A DNA stretch of 64,000 bases, taken from positions 5,996,103-6,060,102 of the forward strand of contig NW_023998455.1 in assembly GCF_014805625.2 (NCBI RefSeq), in the 5' to 3' direction. Made by a program: the position numbers and the translations under genes. The notes under the pieces were generated by a model. The model was not told where the DNA came from, ran no database searches, and was given only the letters and a program-made list of their open reading frames with translations. The stretch comes from Glossina fuscipes. Its lineage: Eukaryota > Arthropoda > Insecta > Diptera > Glossinidae. Below are positions 40,122 to 50,059 of this stretch, one piece after another. Position 1 is the stretch's first letter; every line of letters starts with the position of its first letter.

Positions 40122-41051
40122 ACTATTGACAGAATGTTTGTACATATATATGTTCATACGTAAATGTAAAACGAATGAACAGGTTGATGTGGTTCAATTG
40201 CATATCCACAACTGCAGACAGAAACAAGCCTACGTCATTTACACGTAGATCCTTGTAAGCGCATGTTGATTGGGTGCCCTGTATCACTCATTTTCTTATT
40301 GCTATTGTTCTAGTTATTATCATGTTTCTTAGGTTGTACTCGCATATCTCGCTCTTGTTGTTACTGCGATTTTTATTTCGACTTTCTTTTCTATCTACTG
40401 CTCTGCCTAAAAGGTAAAAGTACTTTTATGAGTTCTTAAAGAGTTTATTTACTTTTTTTTTATTTTATTTTTTTTTTTTATTTTTATTTTTTTGCACCCA
40501 CCAACGAAACATCTTGGTATACGAATATTCTCATTTGGTGAAAACGTTTGCAACACCCAATTAAAACGTCTTACGCAAATCCCATAAACTATGTATATGC
40601 TTGATGTTGAAATAAAATTCGGAATCTATCTAGACATGTCCGTCTGTCCATCTATGCTCGACGTTCGCAAAAATTTAAATATTGGAAGTTCTTATGCTGA
40701 TTGAAAGAGACGCCAATGGCGTCACGCATCTGGCAGGCACAAAAGATTCGACCATAGCCAAATACAATCATTGTAGTTCTTTTCTCCCTCCCTTTCGACA
40801 TTATTTTTTTTTCTCTCTCACTCTCTCCCTTTTCCTCCCTTTCCCTTGCATCTTCCTTTCAAAATTCATTCAACATTTTAACGCCATCTTCAACTGTTCC
40901 AGTGCTTTCGGTACTTTAGCACGGAACCTAAAGTGGAACACTACAAAGTGCATAAGCATGCATATTCAGACTTTTATACCGTTCTCTGCTTATATAAGTG
41001 ACACCTTATAGTGCTTTTGCGTAAAGTATAGCGAACCTTAAGCTAGTTTCA

Positions 41052-41099
<48 letters not shown>

Positions 41100-44097
41100 C
41101 TAAACTAATTTTACTTATGTTCTTTCATTTATTTCTCAGTTAATTGCAATATTTACATATACATATTTCTTATGTTATATTATCCTAGATAAAAAGATTA
41201 AATATTTAAAATTAAATATCGAAATATAGTTTAAGCAAATCACGAACAAAATCACTATAATGGGCCGCGAGCCCATCATTAAATGCTCTACAACAAATTG
41301 CAGTTATTCATATGATCCCATTTCCCAATAAGCCTTTATACGGGAAGTGTTCGAAAAAGTGGTCCGATCCGAACCATTTTCAAAAGCATTCGTCTTTTGG
41401 CCAAAGCACACAACTTGACCAAGTTGCATCAAAATACCTCAAAAATTGCGATTTGTAGGTTCGACACAAGATAACAAGACGGACAGACGGACAGCCGCAT
41501 AGCCAAGCGCAAATCAATTTTGAACGTGATTCTCAATCGATCGGTGTAATAAAAGTTGGGTGTATCTCAAGACCTTCTTGGTGTTTCATCCAGCTTTCTA
41601 CCAACTCAATGTATCCTTATACCATATGTAGTGGATTGTATGAAAGCATATGTCGAGCCCGTAGAAAAACATCTAAAAAGTTTTGCTACGGATTCTTCGA
41701 AAAATCTTCATAGAAAGGGGAAGAGAGAGAGAGAGAGAGAGAGAGAAGAAGAAGAAATTTTAAATTTCTTCTCTATTTAGTGATTACTCATTGAAAGTTA
41801 AATAATTTCAAAGACGAGGAAAGTGCATCATCGACACAAGCGGATCAAACCTGTCATTTTTATCAAAGTTTCGAATGCACTTAATATTGCTTTACTAAGC
41901 TAAGCACTGGGAATATAAACTGCAAAAAATCTGTAATTCTCTAAAAATCTGAATTTCTTGAAATGATCTTTTATTATATAAAAAAGAAGAACAAGCACCT
42001 TTGATATTTGTCCTTTAGAATGTGTTATGATCAAGTTATCTTTTTTCAGGCTTGTGTTAATATCACATATACACCTTTAGTATTTACCAAGCGCCCTCAT
42101 ACATTGGTCGGTTCTCTGATATTCGGTAACGTGACGACGTCATCGCACAATGAATGCCCCGAAAATGGATCCAGCGTCTTTTTCAACAGCCGAGCTGGGG
42201 TATAGTACTATTTATAAAAAAAAAAAAAAAAAAACTCTAAAAATTTTTGCGTACATTTATGACATTTCAGCCTTCTGAACGAGCCAAAGAATTTCTATCA
42301 TCTGAAAATCCTCTCACCGATACCGATTTCTGTCCTAAAGAAGTCTTGAAATTCTCACCTATACCAACATCGAAATACTGCAAACGCAGCAATTTTGAGA
42401 ATTTCACTTCGATAACGAAATATAAAATGGATATGCAGTTCAATAATGTAAATAATTTATTAAATTGAAAATTTATTCACATTTGAATTATTAATCATGC
42501 CTTTCACAGATGCCAGAATGGTTTGATTATTGGTCGACTCGTCTAGATCATTTTGTCTCGTCGTTTTCGCCCAAAAAAATAGAACGTTTGAATATGAGCA
42601 AAGAGATTCATGTGTCGGTAAACGCCCCCAACGATTATTTTTGGTTAACTGTAGAAATAAATGGTGTAAAAAAACGTATTTATCATATACCATTCCTGCA
42701 CAAATTAGATTCCAAATATGATGCCTCCCATGAGCTCTCCTACGATTCCGGAGTGAAACGTATGTTTTTATTTTTTTGTTTTTTTTATTTACTCTTTGCA
42801 TATTTTCTGCTTTTCAGGCTCTTGCTCGGTTATCAACGGCATGGTTAATAGTTTCGACGATTATTTAATCGATTTATCCGATTATAATAAAGTTTATAGG
42901 GCGGATAATTGTTTAACTCTTTTAGCTGCCGATTGCAGTCCGCTACGTGAAATGGCGGTTTTCTTAATGCCCTTTAAAGCAAACAATTTAAGTCCCACTT
43001 ACGGCCTGCGTGTTTATATCGGTCAAAACTATTTCACCTATAACAGCACAAAAACCATTGAATCCGATAACGATCCTATATACATCACACTGAACGAGGA
43101 TATCGAGCATCCCATTAATATACGAAACAAACCCTATCAATACCCAGAAGAAGATGCTTACGACTTCAGGCAAGTCTATACAATATTAAAGAAATTACAA
43201 TCCTTTTAAAGCCATCTTTACACATACTCTTACATATAATATTACGTTTAGTTGTATTCGTCCTAGGCTGAATCAGTGCAAAAGTGTTATAAAATATTTT
43301 GTTAATTGTGAGTAGTATGCCAGTTGATTCAACGAAGCTTTCTTTGTTTTCGTGACACGTTTAAGTTCAATATTTCTAATAGATTGTAAGTTACAGTTTC
43401 TCTTCAAGCTTTTGCGCGTCTATTCTTCTCGTGAAGACTCAAAAGGCTTTGCTCTGACATCTTAGGTTTGTCTGTGGCTTAACAAGCTCATCTTCAAACT
43501 CGTTGTGGCCATCATCGAAAACAATTATAACAATGCTAAAAAAGAGCTTCGACGAACTAGAAGTACAAACAATACATATATAGAGTCGAAGTTATATTGT
43601 ATACTAGAGGGTATCAAAATATATCTAAAGTGCCAGCAAAATCTCAATGGCATCATATCTGCCTCCAAAATTAATTTATAATTAAATACATCCTTGATCC
43701 TTGATGACATTGAATTCAATTTGTCGATCGGTTTTGCACTCCCAATACCACATAAACTAGCAAATTCATACCAAACTCATATGATATTTATAGTAATTAA
43801 AAAATACGATCGGATATAAATAAGAAAGTTGAACAAAACTATCGCCATATTATTCGCATTATTATTTTCTACGTTGTTTATACTTACTTTCATTTGTTTA
43901 TTTTTTTTCCCCCTATCTGCAGGGTCGAAGTCAATGAACAAAATATTTTGCTGGTAGAGAATACATTAATGCCATCAACCATACAGTTCGACATGTCGAA
44001 TATATTAAATTTTGAAATATATTCCGTATATAAAAATAAAATGTGCGGCTTATGCAGTAAGCCATTGAATAGCATGCGCAACTATACTCTATGTTAA
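30962..44097 (+). CDS. cv-d: crossveinless-d-like vitellogenin-family lipoprotein
   Basis: Large secreted lipid-transfer-type protein. In Drosophila cv-d binds BMPs and heparan proteoglycans and aids crossvein signalling (known). Exons: 30962 or 31043-31234, 34005-34232, 34311-34621, 34692-35353, 35421-35593, 35671-35888, 35954-36173, 36243-36471, 36544-37040, 37226-37341, 37404-37530, 37597-37821, 42050-42199, 42271-42447, 42510-42759, 42818-43169 and 43923-44097. Frame is kept; 1433 aa from 31043 or 1460 from 30962. A vitellogenin N-domain opens with NKQMLYEYVG and spans roughly the first 700 residues. A von Willebrand D domain follows from about 1258 (CSVINGMVNSFDDY) to the Cys-rich end (CGLCSKP). 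The N terminus is uncertain: LFLIMPAPLLA looks like a signal-peptide core, but its Met may come from an upstream exon. Intron 37822-42049 hosts two minus-strand genes. The intron at 43170 uses a GC donor. Confidence 0.85.
31235..34004 (+). other. cv-d intron 1 (2.8 kb)
   Basis: Donor GTAAGT, acceptor TCTTCTTAG. Mostly AT-rich. A less AT-rich island at about 33280-33850 has an 80-codon minus-strand open frame (33637-33395) with no recognised domain, and a single GACGGACGTGTCC fragment near 33720. No supported gene. Confidence 0.65.
38018..39127 (-). CDS. CG4546: arginine-kinase-like phosphagen kinase (CG4546-like)
   Basis: Intronless 369 aa ATP:guanidino phosphotransferase. It would move phosphate between ATP and a guanidino substrate in the cytosol (family knowledge). 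The N-domain is at about 5-90 and the catalytic domain at about 125-362. Visible motifs: STRIRVARN (131-139), NEEDHLRIIS (232-241) with the catalytic Glu 234, VCPTNLGTTMR with reactive Cys 280 and Arg 289, and RGTGGEHT (318-325) with Glu 323. The substrate loop reads NSSCGVYA (69-76), not the usual DSGVGIYA, and the flexible loop has GTGG as in creatine kinases where arginine kinases have GTRG. It is therefore a divergent paralogue, not the main muscle arginine kinase. It lies inside a cv-d intron on the opposite strand, 90 bp downstream of the MYCBP-like stop. Confidence 0.9.
   Translation of the reverse strand: MISKKSPEEIAELLEEGFKKLVEDEEHTGSLLRKYLTREILDEYLKLTTPPPVEASLLDCIQSGLTFHNSSCGVYAADVESYEMFNKLFDPVIRDYHGQLETDKEQLQPEAEFGNPDEIENMDPEKKYILSTRIRVARNIEGFPFFMKLREKQFLEIEEKVKASTDSFDGELAGAYHSLKDISPETQEEMVKRHILFRRGDEYLQAAGCYRFWPVGRGIFYNPAETFLIWVNEEDHLRIISMAKCGDLGDVYNRLIKGLTELEKTITFMRHPLYGNVTVCPTNLGTTMRVSVHIRLPLLSRDQDRLNGMAAELNLQIRGTGGEHTAIEDGIMDVSNRKRLGVTEFELIKTLQEGILTLIKAEQELEAKE
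39218..39543 (-). CDS. CG17202: MYCBP (AMY-1)-like protein
   Basis: Small protein matching the c-Myc-binding protein family, which associates with Myc, A-kinase anchoring proteins and ciliary complexes (family knowledge). Exon 1 is only three codons (39543-39535, Met-Ser-Ser). A 62 bp intron follows (GTAAGC to TTGCAG), then exon 2, 39472-39218, for 87 aa. The MYCBP core is clear: YRKYLERAGVIDALSKAL, then LYEEQNKPDDAIRFV, and a C-terminal coiled coil of Glu/Lys/Leu heptads. The alternative Met at 39511 lies inside the intron and was rejected. The stop is 90 bp before the ATG of the arginine-kinase-like gene on the same strand, with no AATAAA between them, so a shared transcript is possible. 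Confidence 0.85.
40091..40117. repeat. (GA)n microsatellite
   Basis: A near-perfect GA run inside the cv-d host intron. Confidence 0.9.
41050..41097. repeat. (TA)n microsatellite
   Basis: About 24 TA units with one interruption near the 5' end. Confidence 0.9.
41300..41570 (+). repeat. dispersed fly repeat, GACGGACAGACGGACAG core
   Basis: Starts near GTGGTCCGATCCGA, passes through CATTCGTCTTTTGGCCAAA, CATCAAAATACCTCAAAAAT and a GACGGACAGACGGACAG core, and ends with CAATCGATCGGTGT. It is a better preserved relative of the copy at 1410-1835. It carries no gene. Confidence 0.65.
41722..41746. repeat. (GA)n microsatellite
   Basis: A GA run followed by a short GAA run, inside the cv-d host intron. 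Confidence 0.9.
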
Positions 44098-44150
44098 ATT
44101 TTCAAATATATCCCCATATGTTACGTGTCTAATATAAAAAAGAATAAGCT

Positions 44151-44201
44151 AATAAAGAGAAACAATGTGTAATGTGAACTTAATGAAAAAGATGTAATAA
44201 A
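44151..44201 (+). terminator. cv-d poly-A signals
   Basis: AATAAA at 44151-44156 and again at 44196-44201, 54 and 99 bp after the cv-d stop. Either could set the 3' end. Confidence 0.6.
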
Positions 44202-44231
44202 GAGGAAAAAAATTATAGAATCATTATCACT

Positions 44232-44237
44232 TTTATT
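44232..44237 (-). terminator. spn-E poly-A signal
   Basis: TTTATT on the + strand is AATAAA on the minus strand, 118 bp after the spn-E TGA and only 31 bp from the second cv-d signal. Confidence 0.6.
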
Positions 44238-44354
44238 TACTATTTCAAAAGATAAATACGGCAAAAAAAAAAAATTATATAAAGTCAGTTCATTTGGAGC
44301 AGAGAAAAAAAAAGGTCTTTAAATTTAAAAGTTTTTAAATTTGAGTCCACTATT

Positions 44355-47300
44355 TCATTTTCGTGGCGGTTTAAAGTCTATCTGCTGTTCACGATCACGA
44401 TGTAATTGAGATAATAAATGCATACGCACTTGCACAACATTCTCCAAAGGTTGATTGCACAAAAGGCATGTAACCGTTTGCATAGCACCATCGCTAAAAA
44501 AGACATTGAGAGCTTTAAAATCATTTCATTTTACGAAAAATTAAGAATTAACTTACAAGTGTCGTAGAGTGTGCAATTCTTCGCAGTGCGTCAAAAGGGT
44601 CCTTATACGACCGTTATCCTCACGGTACAAGCGAAAAGATGGAAGCATTGGGAATATCGAACGTTCACCTAAAACTTCAGAACTTTCCAAAATTTCTTCG
44701 CACTCGAAACGCTCCCAAACATTATCATTGTCACTGCTATGTGTTTCAATATATTTCCGGTTTTTAGTGAATAGTCTGCGAAAAAGTCAATTAAAGAGCG
44801 AATCGACAGAAATATTTTAAAAACTCTATACTTTATAATAATCTGTTTAAGTTTGGCTTGCAAATCACATATAGCGCTTGACGTAATAGTGGGACGTTCA
44901 TCAGGACCAGGGTCTGTGTATAGTATGATATCCATACTATAACGTAATTGATTGACCTAAAAATAGAAAATTATATTGAATAAAAAATAAAAATATTAAA
45001 AACAGGGGTGACACTTGATTTACCAGTTTAAAATCGTCCATGTCCAATTCGACATCCAAATTTAAAACTAAATCATGTTGGCCGTACAAAGGCTCAAGGG
45101 TGTTTTGATCGTATCCTAAGCCAGCTAATATTGTGACATATTTCGTACGGTCTTTATTGCGTTTGATTTGCATCGTTGGGCAGAACATCATTGTAACTAA
45201 AGCTCCAAAACCGTGTATGTTAGGCATCAGTGTGGTGCCACGTGCGACAATCGTGTTACCAGATTGATTTTCTGTAACAGCAGCAGCAACAACTAAATGC
45301 TCATGCACATCTTGCGGATCGGTATCCAGCAGCACTGAATTCACAGACTCTTTCTCGATCTCTACGCATTTCCATGTGCCGGCAGCGATAGCTGAGTAAA
45401 TTTTTGTTTCTAAAGGACTATAAGGGCCACGCAACTTTATGATTTTACTGCATAGCTCGCGAGGTGGTGCCTCAATGTCTCCTTCCGCGTTCGATTGCAT
45501 GGATAGTACATATTCTTGATTTTCACGCCGATTATCTTCGGTCAAGAAACGATCGACCAAAGCCTGTCTGCGCAAACGCAAATCATGGTCAGTCTGGAAA
45601 AAAATATATACAAAATTTTTTGAATAATTCATCAATAATAGCTTGTGGCTACATTTATACCACAAACCTTTGATAAATAATTCTCTTCCGTTTTGCGGGC
45701 GAAATATTTCTGCACTAATAAATCATTTAAGGTACCATTTTGCATTTTAATGATAACATTTGCCACGCCATATACTACCGAGAAGACTTCAATTTCCACT
45801 CTGCCGGCATTGGCACATTGTTGTAGAATTTCTTTTGATTCTTCGGCCCATTTGCCATTCGGTGATTTAACAGTGGAGGGTTGTACCATAGCTAAACGGC
45901 ATTCAAAAACTCGTGGTGGCATCAACTTGTATTTTTCCGGTATTTTTCGCAAGTCTTCGAAATTGACACACAACTTGCAGCCGTTATCAATGAAGCATAC
46001 CTGAATGAAACGGAAAAGATTAAATAAATCAATCGAATATTCATATAGTTGGTACTACCTGAAACTGTAGATTATTTCTAGCATTTGAAAATTTTATAAC
46101 TTTTGCTCTGCGGTATTTCTCATTGAGAGGAGCCACCAAGATCATTCCCTTTGATATTTCGGCAGGACTTCTAAATCGACCATTTTCAATTCCATCAGAT
46201 CTATTTATTGTATCATGCATTTCACGTACATATTCAAACTCACTCAAAGGCAAGAAGAAAAATTTACTGCAATGCTCAACCTAGCAAGGATATAATGTAA
46301 ACAGACAAAATAAAGTCATATATTCGGTGGACATACATGTGCAATTAATCCTCTCAATTTTTTTTCAAAGACTGAAGGTAACACGATGGAATCGACATTT
46401 TGGAGGGACGGATTGTTTGGCTTCCAGACTCCATCTACCGTAGCACCGTATCCGCGCTCTGTTGCATACTTTACAGCTAATCGAGGCCTATATTAATAAT
46501 AAAGGAACAATAGACAATAGAATTAGAGAATCCCGTTTTTGTACATTACTTACTCCATGACATTAATGTAAAGACGCGAAGAAGACATACGCATTCTTAT
46601 TGCCTTATAAACGTCCGGTTTCACACGACCTGGTACCAAAAGCCGTTTTGTTACATCTTCACAAGCAAATTCTGGATCTTTAGTAAATGTAACAAACACT
46701 CGTTCAGAGCCTGGTTGAAAACGCACCTCAATGTCTTTAGGTAAAACGCCTTTAAATAATGCTTTAATGGAACGCGTATACAATTGTCCGATTTGTTGAG
46801 TACTGAAATTTGTAAAGTACACCGTACTGCAGGGATCATTACCGCACAAAGTGTGATAAACGCCACGTTCGCGGTCCGTGTCGTTCAGATTAGAACGTGT
46901 GAAGTAATTGGGATAAAATGCTCCTGCTATGATTATTTTTAGTACAATCGGTTTCTCGCGTTCCATCCAATGAACACGTTGATAAGATGTTTGCTCTTTA
47001 AAATTGAAAGATATCAAACGTGCACGAATCTCTTGCACCAACAAATGCATTTCCTTAATAGAGCGCAAATTAATAAAAAATCGTTGAGCCCAATCATTTT
47101 CATCTTTGTCGTTTGTTAAGCTATTATGTTCATGCATGGAAGTCCAAATCTAGAAAAAGAATACTTATCGTTATTATATAAACTAAACTCATAAAATATA
47201 AACCCATTTTTCTTTAATTGAACTTTATTGCGAAATATAGCAATTTTCCTTCCTTAAGACAAAGTATTTAAGCTAAGTGAATAGTAGCAGTAGAAGTAAG

Positions 47301-50059
47301 AGAATGACAAACATTTAAAAATAAACTTACCCTATAAGCTCTTAAAATAGCAAATAAATCCGAGCCAGAGCTATCAGCCCACACAAGTTTCTGCACGTAA
47401 GCTTCTAAATCGTTTTGTTGTGATGTACTTTGTAATTTGCATACGGAACGTACGCTTAAACCAGCAGCTAAAAAGTATATTAACACGATTTGAACAGCTT
47501 TAAATCAATTTTAACCTTTTACCCATAACAATCGCATCGTCCAAAACACTATATATATAGCCCAAAATAATCAAACGAGTTAATCGAATGTCCAAAGGCA
47601 AGCTGGCCATAATGCGGCCCATATATGTAAGATCGCCATCCTGAACAGAGTAATATCCGTTAACATTTTTATATAAAGCGCCAACTTCTTTAAGAGTCAA
47701 GATGGTGTTGTGAATAGCGCTTAAGTCAGGTGGTGCCATAGTTAAAGCTAACACTTCTGATGGTGGTCCCATATCTAAGAGTTTAGCTTTTAAAACCACA
47801 TTTTCCAACGGGCATCGCAACATTTCCGGCATGCTAAACCGTTCCATATAAGTCTAAAAATAAGTGAGGATAAACACACACAATAATACACTTAAAAGAC
47901 ATGTTTATAATAACTCAAACCTCATAGTAAGAGCGGTGTACTAAACGATAAACACGACCCTTCATAACACGCCCAGCACGTCCTGCACGCTGACGGCAAT
48001 TAGCGTGGGAGGCCCAATGCAATTGCAATGATGTGAAATTGCTGGTCGGATCAGTAAAGAGTGATTTCGCTAAGCAAAAATCAATGACTTCGGGAAAAAT
48101 GCAAATTAAATTTACTTTTAAAAAGTATTTTAAAATAAAAAATCTATACCTTACCGTATTTAACGCCTGGTACCGTCACTGAGCTTTCGGCTATATTAGT
48201 GGATAAAATAACTCTGCGATAACCAGCAGGTGCCGGCTTGAATATCTGGAGTTGTTCATTGGGTGATATTAAGGAATGTAAGCGAATGGGATTCAATTTG
48301 GAGATGTCACTAGATTTTTAATTATATATAAAATTATTACTCGATTTTTTTATTTTCAAAAATTTCTGGTTGCATACCGGGCAGTCTGATTTAACTGCTC
48401 TAGTCTTTTATACATGAGGTCAATTTCGTTAATACCGGGCAGAAATATTAAAATTGAAGTTTTCGCAGGAACTGAGTTTGCGGTGCTTAAACTTAAAGCG
48501 CCCTCTTGTTTTTCAATATTATCAATGACTACAATTAATTTAAAAGCAATAGTATACATTTCTTTGCTGATGCCAGGATCTGCATAATCCGGACGAAATT
48601 TCTGTTAACAAACGACAGAATATAAAGTATTCGTTTCACAATGTTTTAATTACTCAGTACCGTAGGATTTATTGGATCCAAATCGCACAAATAAAATTCT
48701 CTGACTTCAAATAAGCGACGACTATCGCCTCTTATTATTGGCGCCGGTCTTCCATGGAATTTGAAGTAGTTTGAAAACTAAAAAGAAACAAATAAGAATT
48801 TGTGTAGGAAAGGAAATTTTTATTAAGAGCTTTATTTGGTTTTTTTTTTTTTTTTTTTTTTTGATAAATATATTTTAGCACAGTTAAGCAATTACCTCTA
48901 CTGAATTAATGGTGGCCGACATTAATATAATTTTAACTTGTTTCGAGTTCGTCGTCAATAAACGCCGAACCACAAATAATAAAAAATCCATTTCTTGGTC
49001 ACGTTCGTGTACTTCGTCCAATATAATGTGAGTGAAGTGGGTCATGGATTTCTCACGTATTAGCTTTTGTAGCAATACACCGGTTGTACAAAAAAGCAAA
49101 CGAGTATCTTCGGTCACATTAGCGTGTAGACCAACCTAGAAATGATTAAAATTGCGTTAAACACGAAATCGTTGTTCCTTTTGTTGTTATATTCGCATTT
49201 AATTACTTGATATCCTACTACAGAACCTTGAGGCCATTTGCGTTCCGAAGAAACGCGGCCTGATATAGAAATCGCTGCAATTCTGCGCGGTTGTGTGCAA
49301 ACTATTTTGCAATATTCTCGTCGACGATACGCGTCGTCGAGAATATACTGCGGTACCTGGATGAGAACATTGTTAAATCTTCATTTATAAAATACAAGAC
49401 GAATGAACCTGTGTTGTTTTTCCGCAGCCAGTGTCACCTTCGAGAACAATAACTGGATTCTCTCTAATTGATGCAATAATATGTTCTTTACTATCGTGTA
49501 TAGGTAAAGTTTCGTCACGTCGCAAATCAAAATGATAACGGTCGTACAAACCATCATCTGCACGTCTGATCTGATGATGATGATCGCTTTGATCCTCTTC
49601 GTCAGTTTTGAAATCGGAATCACTCATTAGGCTTTCTACGTCATTCATACATGAGGATGCACGGGCCCAACTGCGTGGTGGTAACTTATTACTATTATCA
49701 CCACGTAGATTAACCTGACAATGAAATCCATTTTAGCATTCTTTACTGGCTAGCATTTGAATTTGGTATACCTGGTCAAGTTTAACGCGCTCTTGTTCTA
49801 TAATCGCTTGGGCATACTCATTGCCTTCATAATTCCGTTTAATGTCTGCTCTCCGGTCACGCGTTTGACCAGCTGCAGCTGGTAATGAACCTGATACAAC
49901 GAACGAAAAGTAAACAATATCGGAATATAGACAATAAACAAAACCACTTTGGAACTCCAATATTATAAATTGAAGGCACTGACCTGATACGCAACCACGA
50001 GGTGCTGTCTGCCGCACAAAATCTTTGGAAAAATCGAAAAAATCGTTGATTTCATCCAT
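44355..50059 (-). CDS. spn-E: spindle-E, piRNA-pathway DExH helicase with Tudor domain
   Basis: Germline nuage protein needed for piRNA biogenesis and transposon silencing (TDRD9 orthologue; known). Nineteen exons, all in frame: 50059-49984, 49890-49772, 49714-49409, 49356-49207, 49135-48896, 48777-48661, 48601-48378, 48309-48155, 48087-47921, 47853-47523, 47467-47331, 47149-46554, 46487-46337, 46280-46059, 46000-45668, 45593-45024, 44956-44832, 44775-44557 and 44493-44355; 1458 aa (Drosophila about 1434). The start MDEINDFFDFSK matches the family. Walker A GDTGCGKT (158-165), DEVH (257-260), SAT (290-292) and QRAGRAGR (495-502) are intact, so ATPase activity is expected. An HA2-type region follows, a Tudor domain lies near 960-1020 (GMILVAP, VCFIDNG), and a C-terminal C2H2-like motif CLLC-x12-H-x5-H ends the protein. 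Convergent with cv-d. Confidence 0.95.

Larger units (their letters stand above)
37822..42049 (+). other. cv-d largest intron (4.2 kb), host of two minus-strand genes
   Basis: Donor GTATTT, acceptor CTTTTTTCAG. It holds the arginine-kinase-like gene (39127-38018), the MYCBP-like gene (39543-39218), GA and TA microsatellites, and dispersed-repeat fragments at about 40630-40660 and 41300-41570. A missed cv-d exon here cannot be excluded, although the flanking exons join in phase 0. Confidence 0.75.

Noticed and set aside
40682..41011. 109-codon + frame in the cv-d host intron, considered as a missed cv-d exon
   Set aside because: It follows a repeat fragment and its second half is low complexity; the flanking cv-d exons already join in frame.
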